The notes under the pieces: generated by a model | The model's input: only the letters and a program-made list of their open reading frames with translations | Told to the model about the DNA's origin: nothing | Databases searched by the model: none | Part shown: one piece after another, positions 1-8,671 of the stretch | Position numbering within the stretch: position 1 is the first letter of the stretch | Layout: every line of letters begins with the position of its first letter | Position numbers and translations under genes: made by a program | Assembly: GCF_025949665.1 (NCBI RefSeq) | Contig: NZ_JAPDFT010000001.1 | Coordinates: 496,001 to 560,000, forward strand | Reading direction: 5' to 3' | DNA: 64,000 nt | DNA from: Chryseobacterium viscerum | GTDB taxonomy: Bacteria > Bacteroidota > Bacteroidia > Flavobacteriales > Weeksellaceae

Positions 1-1
1 G

Positions 2-631
2 CAAGGTGCATTCTTAGATGCATCAGGAAGTGCCGGAGGTTTTACAGACAGTGCTAATGACGGAAAAGGACTTGTTTTCCCAAGAACAAATCTAACAACC
101 TTTACATTTGCTACTCCTGTTACTGACGAAGATAACTTCCCAACGGCTTATGATGGGATGATAGTTTACAACACCGCTTCAGGAACTACAGTTTCTGGTG
201 TTGCTACCAATGTTACTCCTGGATATTACTATTTCTCAAATCCTACCGGAGGAACTGCAAATGGATTCGCTACGGCTACAGGTACATGGGTTTCACTTTC
301 TACTTCACCAAAAGTAACTGTAGGAACAGCAGAAACAACTACAAATACTATTATCAATGTAAGCCCGGGTGTTGATAAGCAGCTTTATGCTATCAAAGGA
401 ACTTTCACTGCAAATGGTACTTCTACAGCAGTTAATATCCCAGCTCCTACAGGAATGACTACTATGTATGGTATTACAATCTATAAAGCAGGTACAAACA
501 CTGTTTATGATAGAAGTTTATATTCTTATAATCCGGTTACAACTCCAGGAAATGCAATTACAGGTTCTCCTAGCATGTCTGTAGTTTATCCTAACGGTAC
601 ATACGATTATGTATTAGAATATTTAAAATAG
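2..631 (+). CDS. C-terminal part of a surface/secreted protein (5' end outside window)
   Basis: The reading frame is open from base 2 and runs without a stop to the TAA at 629-631, so the ATG at 158 is internal and this is the 3' part of a longer gene. The visible part is rich in Thr, Ser, Gly and Asn. It holds a segment near its start reading GKGLVFPRTNLTTFTF and later VTPGYYYFSNPTGG, phrases I associate with a family of uncharacterised exported Chryseobacterium proteins. There is no T9SS sorting domain at its end. Function unknown. A strong hairpin terminator follows 24 bases after the stop. Confidence 0.75.
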   Translation, partial: QGAFLDASGSAGGFTDSANDGKGLVFPRTNLTTFTFATPVTDEDNFPTAYDGMIVYNTASGTTVSGVATNVTPGYYYFSNPTGGTANGFATATGTWVSLSTSPKVTVGTAETTTNTIINVSPGVDKQLYAIKGTFTANGTSTAVNIPAPTGMTTMYGITIYKAGTNTVYDRSLYSYNPVTTPGNAITGSPSMSVVYPNGTYDYVLEYLK

Positions 632-654
632 AGAATTAATTTAATTACATAAAT

Positions 655-684
655 AAAAACCAATGAGAGATCATTGGTTTTTTT
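655..684 (+). terminator. Rho-independent terminator
   Basis: Stem CCAATGA / TCATTGG (660-666 with 671-677), GAGA loop, flanked by an A run on the left and a T run on the right. It ends the surface-protein gene. Confidence 0.85.
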
Positions 685-1153
685 ACTTTTAAAAGAGAAG
701 AGATTTATGAATTTATTAGATATTAAAAACAATATTTTAAGCAATTGGTGTTGATATTTAATGAATAAGGAATCAAGTTATAAATTTTAACAGAATATAA
801 AGCTGTTAAAATCTGATCAGGGAAGATGATATTATAAGGGGAAGGACCTTCTATAAGCAGTTTTTTCCAGAATCTGATTTTAAGATTTTTAATTTTTAAA
901 GATCAATTATTAATTCAGATCTTAACATTGTGTGAAACTTAATTGATTGATTATCAGTTATTTTTAAAATTGTTTTTTTAAAATTATGCATAAATTAGTT
1001 AATTATGTTAACTTTTAAAGCTTTTTTTTAACACTTTTTAACAGTGTGGTTTAAAACCCCTATTCATAGGGTGTTGCAAGGTTGATTAAGATTTATTTAA
1101 GGTTTTGTTAACTGTTTTTAACATATGGGATAGGGTTTTATAAAGATTCCTGA
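685..1153. other. AT-rich intergenic stretch, no gene seen
   Basis: About 470 bases, very AT-rich, with many short T and A runs. The short open frames here have no plausible start context. I see no RNA gene. The 3' end may carry control sequences for the RlpA-like gene, but apart from the promoter box at 1154 nothing is recognisable. Confidence 0.6.
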
Positions 1154-1161
1154 TACTTTTG
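1154..1161 (+). promoter_or_regulatory. -7 box TACTTTTG upstream of the RlpA-like gene
   Basis: Exact match to the Bacteroidetes -7 consensus TAnnTTTG, 27 bases before the ATG at 1189. No clear -33 TTG at the right spacing. Confidence 0.5.
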
Positions 1162-1188
1162 TCCCGTCAAAACCAATAAAAGTTCAAA

Positions 1189-1560
1189 ATGATGAAAAGA
1201 TTCATTCTCGTAATCATAATGATGATTTCAACCTTAGGTGTTTATTCTTTTACGAGTAATGCCTTAGATGCGAAAAAAACAAGTTATGCATCGTACTACC
1301 ACGATAAATTTAACGGTAGAAAAACTGCTAGCGGAGAAATCTTTGATAACTCAAAGTTTACTGCGGCAAACAGAACGCTTCCATTTGGAACAAACGTTAA
1401 GGTTACTAACCTTAAAAATGGTAAAGAGGTAATAGTGAGAATTAATGACAGAGGGCCTTACCATTCATCAAGATCTTTAGATATGTCTAAAGCTGCGTTC
1501 GATGAGATTGGAGATATCAGTCATGGTACAATTCCGGTCGAATATGAAATTGTCGATTAA
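1189..1560 (+). CDS. RlpA-like double-psi beta-barrel secreted protein
   Basis: 123 residues. An N-terminal signal peptide (residues 1-25, MMKRF followed by a hydrophobic core) precedes a single double-psi beta-barrel domain (about 32-122) with the RlpA hallmarks ASYYHDKFNGRKTASGE and INDRGPY. In RlpA proteins this domain cleaves or binds glycan strands of peptidoglycan that lack stem peptides; the Asp of NDRGP is the likely catalytic residue. It lacks the SPOR domain of E. coli RlpA, so septal targeting cannot be assumed. ATG codons at 1189 and 1192 are both possible starts. Monocistronic between a promoter box and a strong terminator. Confidence 0.85.
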   Translation: MMKRFILVIIMMISTLGVYSFTSNALDAKKTSYASYYHDKFNGRKTASGEIFDNSKFTAANRTLPFGTNVKVTNLKNGKEVIVRINDRGPYHSSRSLDMSKAAFDEIGDISHGTIPVEYEIVD

Positions 1561-1580
1561 TTTTATGATTTAAATTAAAA

Positions 1581-1608
1581 AAAAGCCAGCTGATTCAGCT
1601 GGCTTTTT
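1581..1608. terminator. Bidirectional terminator between the RlpA-like gene and xth
   Basis: Perfect stem GCCAGCTG / CAGCTGGC (1585-1592 with 1596-1603), ATT loop, A run on the left and T run on the right. It serves both convergent genes. Confidence 0.9.
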
Positions 1609-1629
1609 GTATGGATACATATCAAACGT

Positions 1630-2394
1630 CTATACATCCAATTCCAATAAAGCAGGACAATGGTCAGAATGCACTGCTTCTTTTAAAATAACGGCTCTGG
1701 AGAGCTTGTCCTTTAAACTGTAAGAGGTGAAGTTGTAATCCAGTCTCCATCCTTTGTTTCTGGCTCTGGAATTTTGTCTGTAGCTCCACCATGTATAATT
1801 GTCCGGATCATTATTGAAAAACCTGAAACTATCTATCAGTTCACATTCATTGATGAAATTGGTCATCCATTCCCTTTCCATAGGAAGAAACCCTGAAACA
1901 TTCTTTAAACCTTCAGGATTGTGAATATCGATCGCTTCGTGGCAAATATTAAAGTCACCGGATATAATCAGGTTAGGAATTTCTTTCTTTAAATTTTTGA
2001 TATACTCCAGGAAGTCATGACAGAACTGCATTTTAAAATCCAGTCTCTCAATATTAGATGCAGAAGGAACATATACAGAAATAGCTGAAAAGCCATCAAA
2101 ATCTGCACGAATGATTCTCCCCTCATTATCATAGCTTTCAATGCCACATCCATACTCTACATGATTGGGTTTGATTTTTGAGGCAATTCCGACCCCGCTG
2201 TATCCTTTTCTTACTGCTGAGTGCCAGTAACTGTGATAACCTAATTTTTCAAGGCTTTCGATGTCTATCTGATCGTTTCCGGCTTTACTCTCCTGAATAC
2301 AGATGATATCCGGATCAGCAGTTTTTAGCCAACCCAGGAAATCTTTTGTAAAAGCGGCTCTGATTCCATTGACGTTGTATGTGATTAATTTCAT
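1630..2394 (-). CDS. xth: Exodeoxyribonuclease III
   Basis: 254 residues, the usual length. Apurinic/apyrimidinic endonuclease and 3'-5' exonuclease of base-excision repair. All motifs of the exonuclease III/EEP family are present: YNVNGIRAA at the N-terminus, metal-binding Glu35 in IQESKA, SGDFNICH (Asp and Asn) in the middle, LDYNFTS, and the C-terminal SDHCPALLEL with the catalytic His near 245. Its ATG overlaps the stop of the upstream YciI-like gene by one base (TAATG), so the two are co-transcribed and probably translationally coupled. Confidence 0.95.
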   Translation of the reverse strand: MKLITYNVNGIRAAFTKDFLGWLKTADPDIICIQESKAGNDQIDIESLEKLGYHSYWHSAVRKGYSGVGIASKIKPNHVEYGCGIESYDNEGRIIRADFDGFSAISVYVPSASNIERLDFKMQFCHDFLEYIKNLKKEIPNLIISGDFNICHEAIDIHNPEGLKNVSGFLPMEREWMTNFINECELIDSFRFFNNDPDNYTWWSYRQNSRARNKGWRLDYNFTSYSLKDKLSRAVILKEAVHSDHCPALLELDV

Positions 2395-2684
2395 TAGTCT
2401 TCTATAAAAAGTTTAAAATTTTCATTGTATTTCGAAGGGATAAACTCCGTGATGTCATAATCTGCGATTTGATGAATATAAAAAGGATCTTCAGAAATGA
2501 TCTGCTCAATTTCATGTTTAGATTCTGCATTAGCTATGATGATACCTCCCGTTCTGGGTTCTTTTCTTCCCGAAGCAATAAACTTCCCGGATTCATAATG
2601 CTTATTAAGGAAAATATTATGCTGGGGAATAAGACGTTCTACATTTTCAAAAGAACTCTTATAGGTAAGCGAAATAATAAACAT
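2394..2684 (-). CDS. YciI family protein
   Basis: 96 residues covering one YCII domain, a small ferredoxin-like fold: MFIISLTYKSS, then HNIFLNKHYESGKFIASGRKE, GGIIIA, and DPFYIHQIADYDITEF. The conserved His and Asp of the family (His in the HNIFLNKHY region, Asp in SEDPF) are present. The molecular function of most YCII proteins is unknown; some have enzymatic roles. First gene of a two-gene unit with xth. Confidence 0.85.
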   Translation of the reverse strand: MFIISLTYKSSFENVERLIPQHNIFLNKHYESGKFIASGRKEPRTGGIIIANAESKHEIEQIISEDPFYIHQIADYDITEFIPSKYNENFKLFIED

Positions 2685-2711
2685 GATTTATTTTTTTACG
2701 AAGATATGAAC

Positions 2712-2753
2712 TATAAAAAAGAAGCGGAAAAAATCATTCGATTTTTTCCGCTT
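2712..2753 (-). terminator. Terminator of porX
   Basis: Perfect 14-bp stem (2722-2735 with 2740-2753), ATTC loop. On the minus strand it is followed by a T-rich run. It lies 32 bases after the porX stop. Confidence 0.9.
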
Positions 2754-2785
2754 TAAACCCAAAATTAAATAAACTATGAAAAAAA

Positions 2786-4330
2786 CTACTTGGGTTCTAA
2801 AATGCTGATAGGAATGATACACTCTTCCAGTGAAATTCCTCCATGCTGGTAGGTTTCTTTATAGTAATTAACGAAATGATTGTAATTTTTAGGATAAGCC
2901 AGGAATATATTGTTTTTAGCAAAAATATATTTCGAGCTTAAGTTTCCTTTTGGAAGGAAAAGTTTTTCAGGATTCGTAATCGCCCATACATCACTGTCGT
3001 CATACGTTAAACTTTTACCTGTTTTATATCGGATATTAGTAGAAGTTTCTCTGTCTCCTACCACTTTGCTTGGCTTTTTCACATATACCGTTCCGTGGTC
3101 CGTAGTGATGACCAGTTTATAGCCGTTTTCTGCCGCTGTTTTTATAATCTTCAGCAAAGAAGAGTTTTCAAACCAGTTGAAGGTAAGAGAGCGGAAGGTT
3201 TTATCATCACGGATCAGCTGATCTACGATGTGGTTGTCTGTTTTTGCGTGGGAAAGAATATCAATGAAGTTGTATACGATAACCAGCAGATCATTATTTT
3301 TATGCTGATTGAAATCATCATAGATCTTTCTTTCAAAATCGGCATTCAGTACTTTAAGATACTTCATAGATTTTGAGCCCAAACCTATTCTCTTCATTTG
3401 GTCTTCCAGGAAGTCACGCTCAAATTCATTTTTGTTTCCTTCTTCATTATCATTAAACCATTTATCCGGAAAACGTTTTTCAATTTCAGACGGCATTAAT
3501 CCCGCAAAGAAAGAATTTCTCGCATACTGAGTAGCGGTAGGAAGGATACTGTAGTAATAGTCTTCTGAAATCTTGTTGTAGTATTTTGTAAATAAAGGTT
3601 CAATCACTTTCCATTGGTCATAACGAAGGTTATCTACCATCAGTAAAAGAACTTTTTCTTTTTCAACTTCAGGTTTTACTTTTTCTTTGAAAAGTGTATG
3701 GCTCATTAAAGGTTTGTCAGAATCAACCAGCCAGTCTGTGTAATTTTTTTCAATAAACTTGGCAAACTGAATGTTGGCTTCTTCTTTCTGAGACTGCAGA
3801 AGGTCTGCAAATTCATTATCTGCAACCTTATCAAATTTGATCTCCCAACTAAGAATTTTTTTATAATATTCCGCCCATTCCTGATACGTTCTCAGGTATG
3901 AAAGTTCCATAGAAAGGTTTCTGAATTCCTGTTGGTACTGTAGAATGGTTTTTTGTTCCACCAGGTTATCTTCCTGAAGGTTTTTTTTGAGGGAAAGTAA
4001 TATCTGATTAGGATTTACGGGCTTTAATATATAATCGGCAATCTGAGATCCGATAGCCTCTTCCATAATGTGTTCTTCTTCGCTTTTGGTAACCATTACA
4101 ATTTTTAGGGAATTATCTTTTTCCTTAATCATTGGGATGGCTTCCAGTCCGGAGATACCCGGCATGTTTTCGTCAATTAACGTTAAAGCAAATTTCTCTG
4201 AATCCATAAGTTCCAAAGCCTCGTTCACATTATTTACAGGGGTTACCTGATAACCCTTCTTTTCTAAAAATACGATATGAGGTTTAAGTAAATCTATTTC
4301 ATCATCTATCCATAATATCTTTTCTGACAT
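2786..4330 (-). CDS. porX: PorX: response regulator with PglZ-type phosphatase domain (T9SS regulator)
   Basis: 514 residues. Residues 1-120 form a receiver domain: WIDDEIDLL acidic pocket, phospho-acceptor Asp53 in LIDENMPG, MVTKSEE and the LKPVNP Lys. The C-terminal part is a PglZ/alkaline-phosphatase-like domain with VDNLRYDQW and the metal-binding TTDHGTVYVKKPS segment. This architecture is that of PorX, which with the kinase PorY and an ECF sigma factor controls type IX secretion genes in Porphyromonas and gliding flavobacteria; the PglZ domain of PorX has been described as an oligonucleotide phosphodiesterase. PorY is not in this window. Two T9SS-sorted proteins are (16848-17198 and 57010-60048). 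No TAnnTTTG box is visible upstream. Confidence 0.93.
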   Translation of the reverse strand: MSEKILWIDDEIDLLKPHIVFLEKKGYQVTPVNNVNEALELMDSEKFALTLIDENMPGISGLEAIPMIKEKDNSLKIVMVTKSEEEHIMEEAIGSQIADYILKPVNPNQILLSLKKNLQEDNLVEQKTILQYQQEFRNLSMELSYLRTYQEWAEYYKKILSWEIKFDKVADNEFADLLQSQKEEANIQFAKFIEKNYTDWLVDSDKPLMSHTLFKEKVKPEVEKEKVLLLMVDNLRYDQWKVIEPLFTKYYNKISEDYYYSILPTATQYARNSFFAGLMPSEIEKRFPDKWFNDNEEGNKNEFERDFLEDQMKRIGLGSKSMKYLKVLNADFERKIYDDFNQHKNNDLLVIVYNFIDILSHAKTDNHIVDQLIRDDKTFRSLTFNWFENSSLLKIIKTAAENGYKLVITTDHGTVYVKKPSKVVGDRETSTNIRYKTGKSLTYDDSDVWAITNPEKLFLPKGNLSSKYIFAKNNIFLAYPKNYNHFVNYYKETYQHGGISLEECIIPISILEPK

Positions 4331-4462
4331 AATTTATTTTTTACACGGTTATTCTATCAAAATGTTGACCAAATCCTTTTAAAATCTCACAAAATAGAAA
4401 TATTAAAAGTTAAATATTAGTTAAATGAAAATACCGCTTGATATTTCACATTTTTGTTTACT

Positions 4463-6103
4463 TTAATCAGTGGTTTTTATATATTCTAAAGCTTTTTCCA
4501 GAACTTCATCTTTTCTGTTTTTAAGGCCTTCCACAGTCGGTTTCACAAGAATGTCTGGAGTGATGCCGATTCTCTGTGTCTCCCTTCCGTCCGGATAATA
4601 AGCACCCAGACCTGAAAACCGGGTGTCAAGATCTGCAATTTTAAACATAATGACATCTCCGTTGGCTCCCGAAGTATTGCTTCCAATGATTTTAGACTTA
4701 GGATGCTGCCTGAACATTATTGTGGTTGTCTCGGCCTGGCTTTGTGTATTCTCATCTACTAAAACGATTACATTCCCTTTATAGTATCCGGGATTCTTCC
4801 TGCCTATACTATTTTTCCTGCTGTAAAATTTTCCGGGATAGCTGGTGTCCGGAAAAGTAAACTGATAATAAACTGAAGACTCCGGAAGAAGAAGATAACT
4901 TAAAGGTCTGATAGTCTGCTTAGGATAATTTCTAAGATCAAAGATAATTGACTTGGCAGATTGTAAGCTGCTGTACATTTCATTCAGATCTTCCTTCTCT
5001 ATAATTCCCATATTGACATAGCCGGTTTTCTTTTCATGATCAATGAATTTCCATTTCTTGGGAGGCGTCATTTTTTCCTGAATAATATCTTTCGCAAAAT
5101 AAGTTTTGGTTTTTATTTCCAGATTTTGGCCTTCTCTTTCAATTTTTACAGTAATAGAATCACTGTTGCTGAAAAGAAGTTTGCTTTTTGCTTTGTTGAA
5201 TTTACCCCAGGAATTAGAAGCTGGAATATATTTTCCAAAGCTGTTCACTATTTGCGGAATCGTTTTACCTTCAATATCATAAATAACATCCCCTACATGA
5301 AGCGGGCTTTTATCCCTGAATCTTGTAGCATTGATCTTTGTAACCACAAGTTTTCCTTCCGCATAGGAATACTCCGCAGGCACTCTTCGGTTTCCGTATT
5401 GATGAAACAGGATTTCCTTTGATGAAAGATAGGCATGGGAATCATCCGTTTTGGCAACCAGTTCTGCCAATGCTAAATGATAACTTTCATCACGATCAAT
5501 CATAAGGAACTTGGGAATCATTTCTGTAAGAACATCATTCCAGTTCTGATCAGTTTCATATTTATAAGGAAAAAAGTACTCTACATAATTCCAATATCTG
5601 AATAGCTCCAATAAACTGACGGTTTTTGATGTGAATTTTGAACCGTAGGACCTTTCATTTCTGAAATATATTTTTCTTCCGCCTTTTCCGAAATAATGAT
5701 TATCTCCAAGATTCCGGTTATTTTCAATATAATGAAGTTCTTGAGACAGATCTCTGGTGAAAATTTGACGATTGTCTATCCAGCTCAGATCAAAATTCTT
5801 AAGAAAATATACTTTATCTTCCTTTACTGAACATTCTTTGCAAGGGGTAACTTCTCCGAGACTCCCGATCCAGTCAGAATAAAAATTATTTAACGCCTGT
5901 ATATCATTAATAGAGTCAAGTTCATCAATCTTCTGAAAAAGCTGTTTGTCCCAGTTCAGATTTCCTTTTGCTACATGAGGATGGTAATATTTTAAGAATC
6001 CCCAAATCCGACAGAGAGATTCCAGTTTTTGGGTCTCGGATAGAATTTGTGCAGAAAAATTTAAACTTAAAAGTAATAAGAGGAAAAGAGAATATTTTCT
6101 CAT
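4463..6103 (-). CDS. Secreted S41 family (C-terminal processing) peptidase
   Basis: 546 residues with a signal peptide (MRKYSLFLLLLLSLNFSAQ). The N-terminal half contains two similar segments, IWGFLKYYHPHVAKGNLNW (about 33-51) and YWNYVEYFFPYKYETDQNW further on, typical of Bacteroidetes S41 proteins. A PDZ-like segment follows (LHVGDVIYDIEGKTI). The C-terminal catalytic domain has VLVDENTQSQAETT, where the Ser near 455 is the likely nucleophile, then the GSNTSGANGD loop and GITPDI. It probably acts in the periplasm or at the surface; its substrate is unknown. A well-spaced promoter lies upstream. Confidence 0.88.
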   Translation of the reverse strand: MRKYSLFLLLLLSLNFSAQILSETQKLESLCRIWGFLKYYHPHVAKGNLNWDKQLFQKIDELDSINDIQALNNFYSDWIGSLGEVTPCKECSVKEDKVYFLKNFDLSWIDNRQIFTRDLSQELHYIENNRNLGDNHYFGKGGRKIYFRNERSYGSKFTSKTVSLLELFRYWNYVEYFFPYKYETDQNWNDVLTEMIPKFLMIDRDESYHLALAELVAKTDDSHAYLSSKEILFHQYGNRRVPAEYSYAEGKLVVTKINATRFRDKSPLHVGDVIYDIEGKTIPQIVNSFGKYIPASNSWGKFNKAKSKLLFSNSDSITVKIEREGQNLEIKTKTYFAKDIIQEKMTPPKKWKFIDHEKKTGYVNMGIIEKEDLNEMYSSLQSAKSIIFDLRNYPKQTIRPLSYLLLPESSVYYQFTFPDTSYPGKFYSRKNSIGRKNPGYYKGNVIVLVDENTQSQAETTTIMFRQHPKSKIIGSNTSGANGDVIMFKIADLDTRFSGLGAYYPDGRETQRIGITPDILVKPTVEGLKNRKDEVLEKALEYIKTTD

Positions 6104-6123
6104 TAAGGGTTATCGTGTTTTCT

Positions 6124-6155
6124 CTCAAAGGTAGTCCTTTGCTGCAACAACTGCA
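6124..6155 (-). promoter_or_regulatory. Promoter of the S41 peptidase: TTTG-N20-TACCTTTG
   Basis: On the minus strand, -33 TTTG (6152-6155) and -7 TACCTTTG (6124-6131) are separated by 20 bases, within the 17-23 known for Flavobacterium promoters. The -7 box lies 20 bases before the ATG. Confidence 0.65.
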
Positions 6156-6312
6156 AAAGGTTTTCAAAAAAATATGAATTAAAAATAAAAATGAGTCAGA
6201 GAGATTTTCAATAGTATTAAAAAGGTATTATTTGTTAAAAACATGAGTGTTATCCGTTTTTAAGCCGTATATTTTAATAGTAATTTAATAAAAGCCTAAA
6301 CTTTAAAATGCC

Positions 6313-6320
6313 TAACTTTG
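6313..6320 (+). promoter_or_regulatory. -7 box TAACTTTG of the HD-domain gene
   Basis: Exact TAnnTTTG match, 21 bases before the ATG at 6342. The TTG that could be taken as a start (6318) is the last part of this box. No obvious -33 TTG. Confidence 0.6.
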
Positions 6321-6341
6321 TTTGCTAATATTGACGTTTCA

Positions 6342-7568
6342 ATGCAGAATAAGCTAAAAATCATCAACGATCCTGTTCATGGATTCATCAAAATTCCCCA
6401 CGAAATTTTATTTGATATCATTGAGCATCCTTACTTTCAGAGATTAAGAAGAATCGGGCAGACCGGACTTCTGAACCTGATATTTCCAGGAGCTACTCAT
6501 ACAAGATTTCATCATGCTTTGGGAGCAATGCATCTGATGTTTACTGCATTGGAAACATTAAAGCAGAAAGGAGTAAAAATTTCTGAAGAAGAGGAAAAAG
6601 GAGCGATGCTGGCTATTCTGATGCATGATATTGGTCATGGTCCGTTTTCTCATGCGCTTGAAAGTATGCTGATGGATGACTGGCATCATGAAAACCTTTC
6701 TTTACTTCTTATGAATAAGCTAAATGAGGAGTTTGATGGGCAGTTATCTATGGCTATTGAAATGTTTCAGGGGAAATATCATAGAAAATTTTTCAACCAA
6801 TTGATCTCTTCCCAGCTGGATGTTGACCGTCTGGATTATCTGAAAAGAGACAGCTTTTTTACCGGTGTATCGGAAGGAAATATTAATACCCAGAGAATTA
6901 TTTCCATGATGAATGTCTGTGAAGAAGGTGAACTGGTAATTGATGCAAAAGGAATTTATTCTATTGAAAATTTTCTGACAGCCAGAATGTTCATGTACTG
7001 GCAGGTGTATTACCATAAAACTTCAGCATTGGCAGAATTTCTTTTGGTTAAGATCCTTGAAAGAGCAAAATATCTGATTTCCCAGGGAACAGAGCTTCCT
7101 GCAGCCGAGAATCTGAAATATTTTTTATACCGCGAAAAGAGTGCAGCAACGGATGAAGATATAGAGAGATTTACAAGCCTTGATGATAATGATGTGATCC
7201 AGGCGATGAAAGAGTGGCAGAATACGGATGATTTTGTGTTGTCATATTGGTGTAAATGTGTAATTCAGAGAAATTTACCTAAAACAATTATTTCATCGCA
7301 TCAATTTGGAAAGGAAATAATTGATGAAAAAATAAAAAACACCAATGAATTTTTCAAAATCAACAATGGAAAAGAATTGGTTCATGAAATAAAAAGAAAA
7401 CTTTTACCCTATCATGCGGAGAAGCAGCCAATCTATTTATTGCATAAAAATGGTAAAAGAACGAGGCTTCATGAGTCAGAAGATCAGCTTTTATCGGGGT
7501 TAATTGTAAATAAGACAACCCGCTATATCCTTATGTTTCCAAGAGATATCTCCGGGCTAGACTCTTAA
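6342..7568 (+). CDS. HD-domain phosphohydrolase (dGTPase/SAMHD1-like)
   Basis: 408 residues from the ATG at 6342. The frame also opens at a TTG at 6318, but that codon sits inside the promoter box, and the conserved N-terminus IINDPVHGFIKIP starts right after the ATG. The HD domain (about 40-200) shows FPGATHTRFHHALGAMHL, the metal-binding MHDIGHGPFSHALE and the later DVDRLDYLKRD. The fold is that of dGTP triphosphohydrolases and SAMHD1-like proteins; substrate unknown but a nucleotide is likely. It is followed closely by the lpxD promoter, so it is probably its own transcript. Confidence 0.87.
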   Translation: MQNKLKIINDPVHGFIKIPHEILFDIIEHPYFQRLRRIGQTGLLNLIFPGATHTRFHHALGAMHLMFTALETLKQKGVKISEEEEKGAMLAILMHDIGHGPFSHALESMLMDDWHHENLSLLLMNKLNEEFDGQLSMAIEMFQGKYHRKFFNQLISSQLDVDRLDYLKRDSFFTGVSEGNINTQRIISMMNVCEEGELVIDAKGIYSIENFLTARMFMYWQVYYHKTSALAEFLLVKILERAKYLISQGTELPAAENLKYFLYREKSAATDEDIERFTSLDDNDVIQAMKEWQNTDDFVLSYWCKCVIQRNLPKTIISSHQFGKEIIDEKIKNTNEFFKINNGKELVHEIKRKLLPYHAEKQPIYLLHKNGKRTRLHESEDQLLSGLIVNKTTRYILMFPRDISGLDS

Positions 7569-7604
7569 ATAATATTAAAATTTACGATCTGAAACCAAAA
7601 AATG

Positions 7605-7633
7605 TTTGCAAATTCTAGAATTTCTTATCTTTG
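7605..7633 (+). promoter_or_regulatory. Promoter of the lpx operon: TTTG-N17-TATCTTTG
   Basis: -33 TTTG (7605-7608) and -7 TATCTTTG (7626-7633) with 17-base spacing, a full match to the Bacteroidetes consensus. The -7 box ends only six bases before the lpxD ATG (7640), so the transcript should have almost no leader. Confidence 0.8.
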
Positions 7634-7639
7634 CAGAAT

Positions 7640-8671
7640 ATGGAATTTACAGCTTCGCAAATTGCAAGTTTTATTGACGGAAAAATAATAGGTGACGAGA
7701 ATGCACTTATTACAGGGGTTTCACCAATTGAAAATGGGGAATCAGGACATCTTTCTTTTATAGCACAAGATAGATTTTCTCATTTCTTGGATACCTCACG
7801 ATGCTCTGTTATCATCATTTCGGAAAAACTTCTGGAGAAAAATAATTATAACCCTACCTTAATCGTTGTAAAAGATGCCTATCTTTCTTTTCAGATTCTG
7901 ATGAATTTATATCAGGAAATGCAGGGAAGAAAAGAAGGTATAGAAAATGGTTCTTCCATTCATGATACGGCTGTCATAGGAGATAAAGCCTATATCGGAG
8001 CATTTACTTATGTTTCTGAGAAAGCTAAAATTGGGGAAGGGTCACAGATCTATCCGCATGTATATATAGGAAAAGGAGTGAAAATTGGTAAAAACTGTAA
8101 GATAGACAGTGGAGCCAGAATTTACGACTATTGTATTATTGGGGATAACTGTGTGATTCATTCCAATACGGTAATTGGAGGTGACGGTTTTGGTTTCCAG
8201 CCAACAGCCGAAGGTTTCAAAAAGATACCGCAGCTTGGAAATGTAATTATTGAAGACGATGTTGAGATCGGCTCAAACTGTAGTATTGACAGAGCAACAA
8301 TAGGCTCTACCATTATAGGAAAGGGAACCAAAATTGATAACCTGATTCAGATTGCCCATAATGTGAAAATAGGTCAGAACAACGTAATTGCAGCACAAGC
8401 GGGAATTGCAGGTTCTACTACAATTGGAGACTGGAATCAGATTGGAGGCCAGGTAGGCGTCGTAGGACATATCAAAATAGGAAATCAGGTGAAAATTCAG
8501 GCTCAGAGTGGTGTGAATTCCAGCGTTAATGATAGAGAAACATTGTATGGCTCACCAGCCATCAGCTATAATGACTATTTGAGGAGTTATGTTCATTTCA
8601 GGAATCTGCCTGGAATCGTAAATAGAATAAATAATCTTGAGAATAACTCAAAAGATAATACTAATGAGTGA
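7640..8671 (+). CDS. lpxD: UDP-3-O-acylglucosamine N-acyltransferase LpxD
   Basis: 343 residues. Transfers the 3-hydroxyacyl chain from acyl-ACP to the 2-amino group of UDP-3-O-acyl-glucosamine, third step of lipid A synthesis. The N-terminal LpxD domain (1-100, [13 protein letters not shown] and GHLSFIAQ) is followed by a left-handed beta-helix of hexapeptide repeats (about 105-320). The catalytic His240 lies in [12 protein letters not shown]. The frame can be opened at a TTG (7631), but that codon is part of the -7 promoter box; the ATG at 7640 is the supported start. First gene of the lipid A operon; its last eight bases overlap lpxC-fabZ. Confidence 0.95.
   Translation: MEFTASQIASFIDGKIIGDENALITGVSPIENGESGHLSFIAQDRFSHFLDTSRCSVIIISEKLLEKNNYNPTLIVVKDAYLSFQILMNLYQEMQGRKEGIENGSSIHDTAVIGDKAYIGAFTYVSEKAKIGEGSQIYPHVYIGKGVKIGKNCKIDSGARIYDYCIIGDNCVIHSNTVIGGDGFGFQPTAEGFKKIPQLGNVIIEDDVEIGSNCSIDRATIGSTIIGKGTKIDNLIQIAHNVKIGQNNVIAAQAGIAGSTTIGDWNQIGGQVGVVGHIKIGNQVKIQAQSGVNSSVNDRETLYGSPAISYNDYLRSYVHFRNLPGIVNRINNLENNSKDNTNE

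Noticed and set aside
5036-5422. 128-residue plus-strand frame
   Set aside because: Antisense to the S41 peptidase; composition rich in Phe and Asn as usual for shadows in AT-rich DNA.
8637-8663. TTG start extending LpxC-FabZ
   Set aside because: Lies within lpxD, adds nine residues without family match; ATG at 8664 overlaps the lpxD stop in the usual way.
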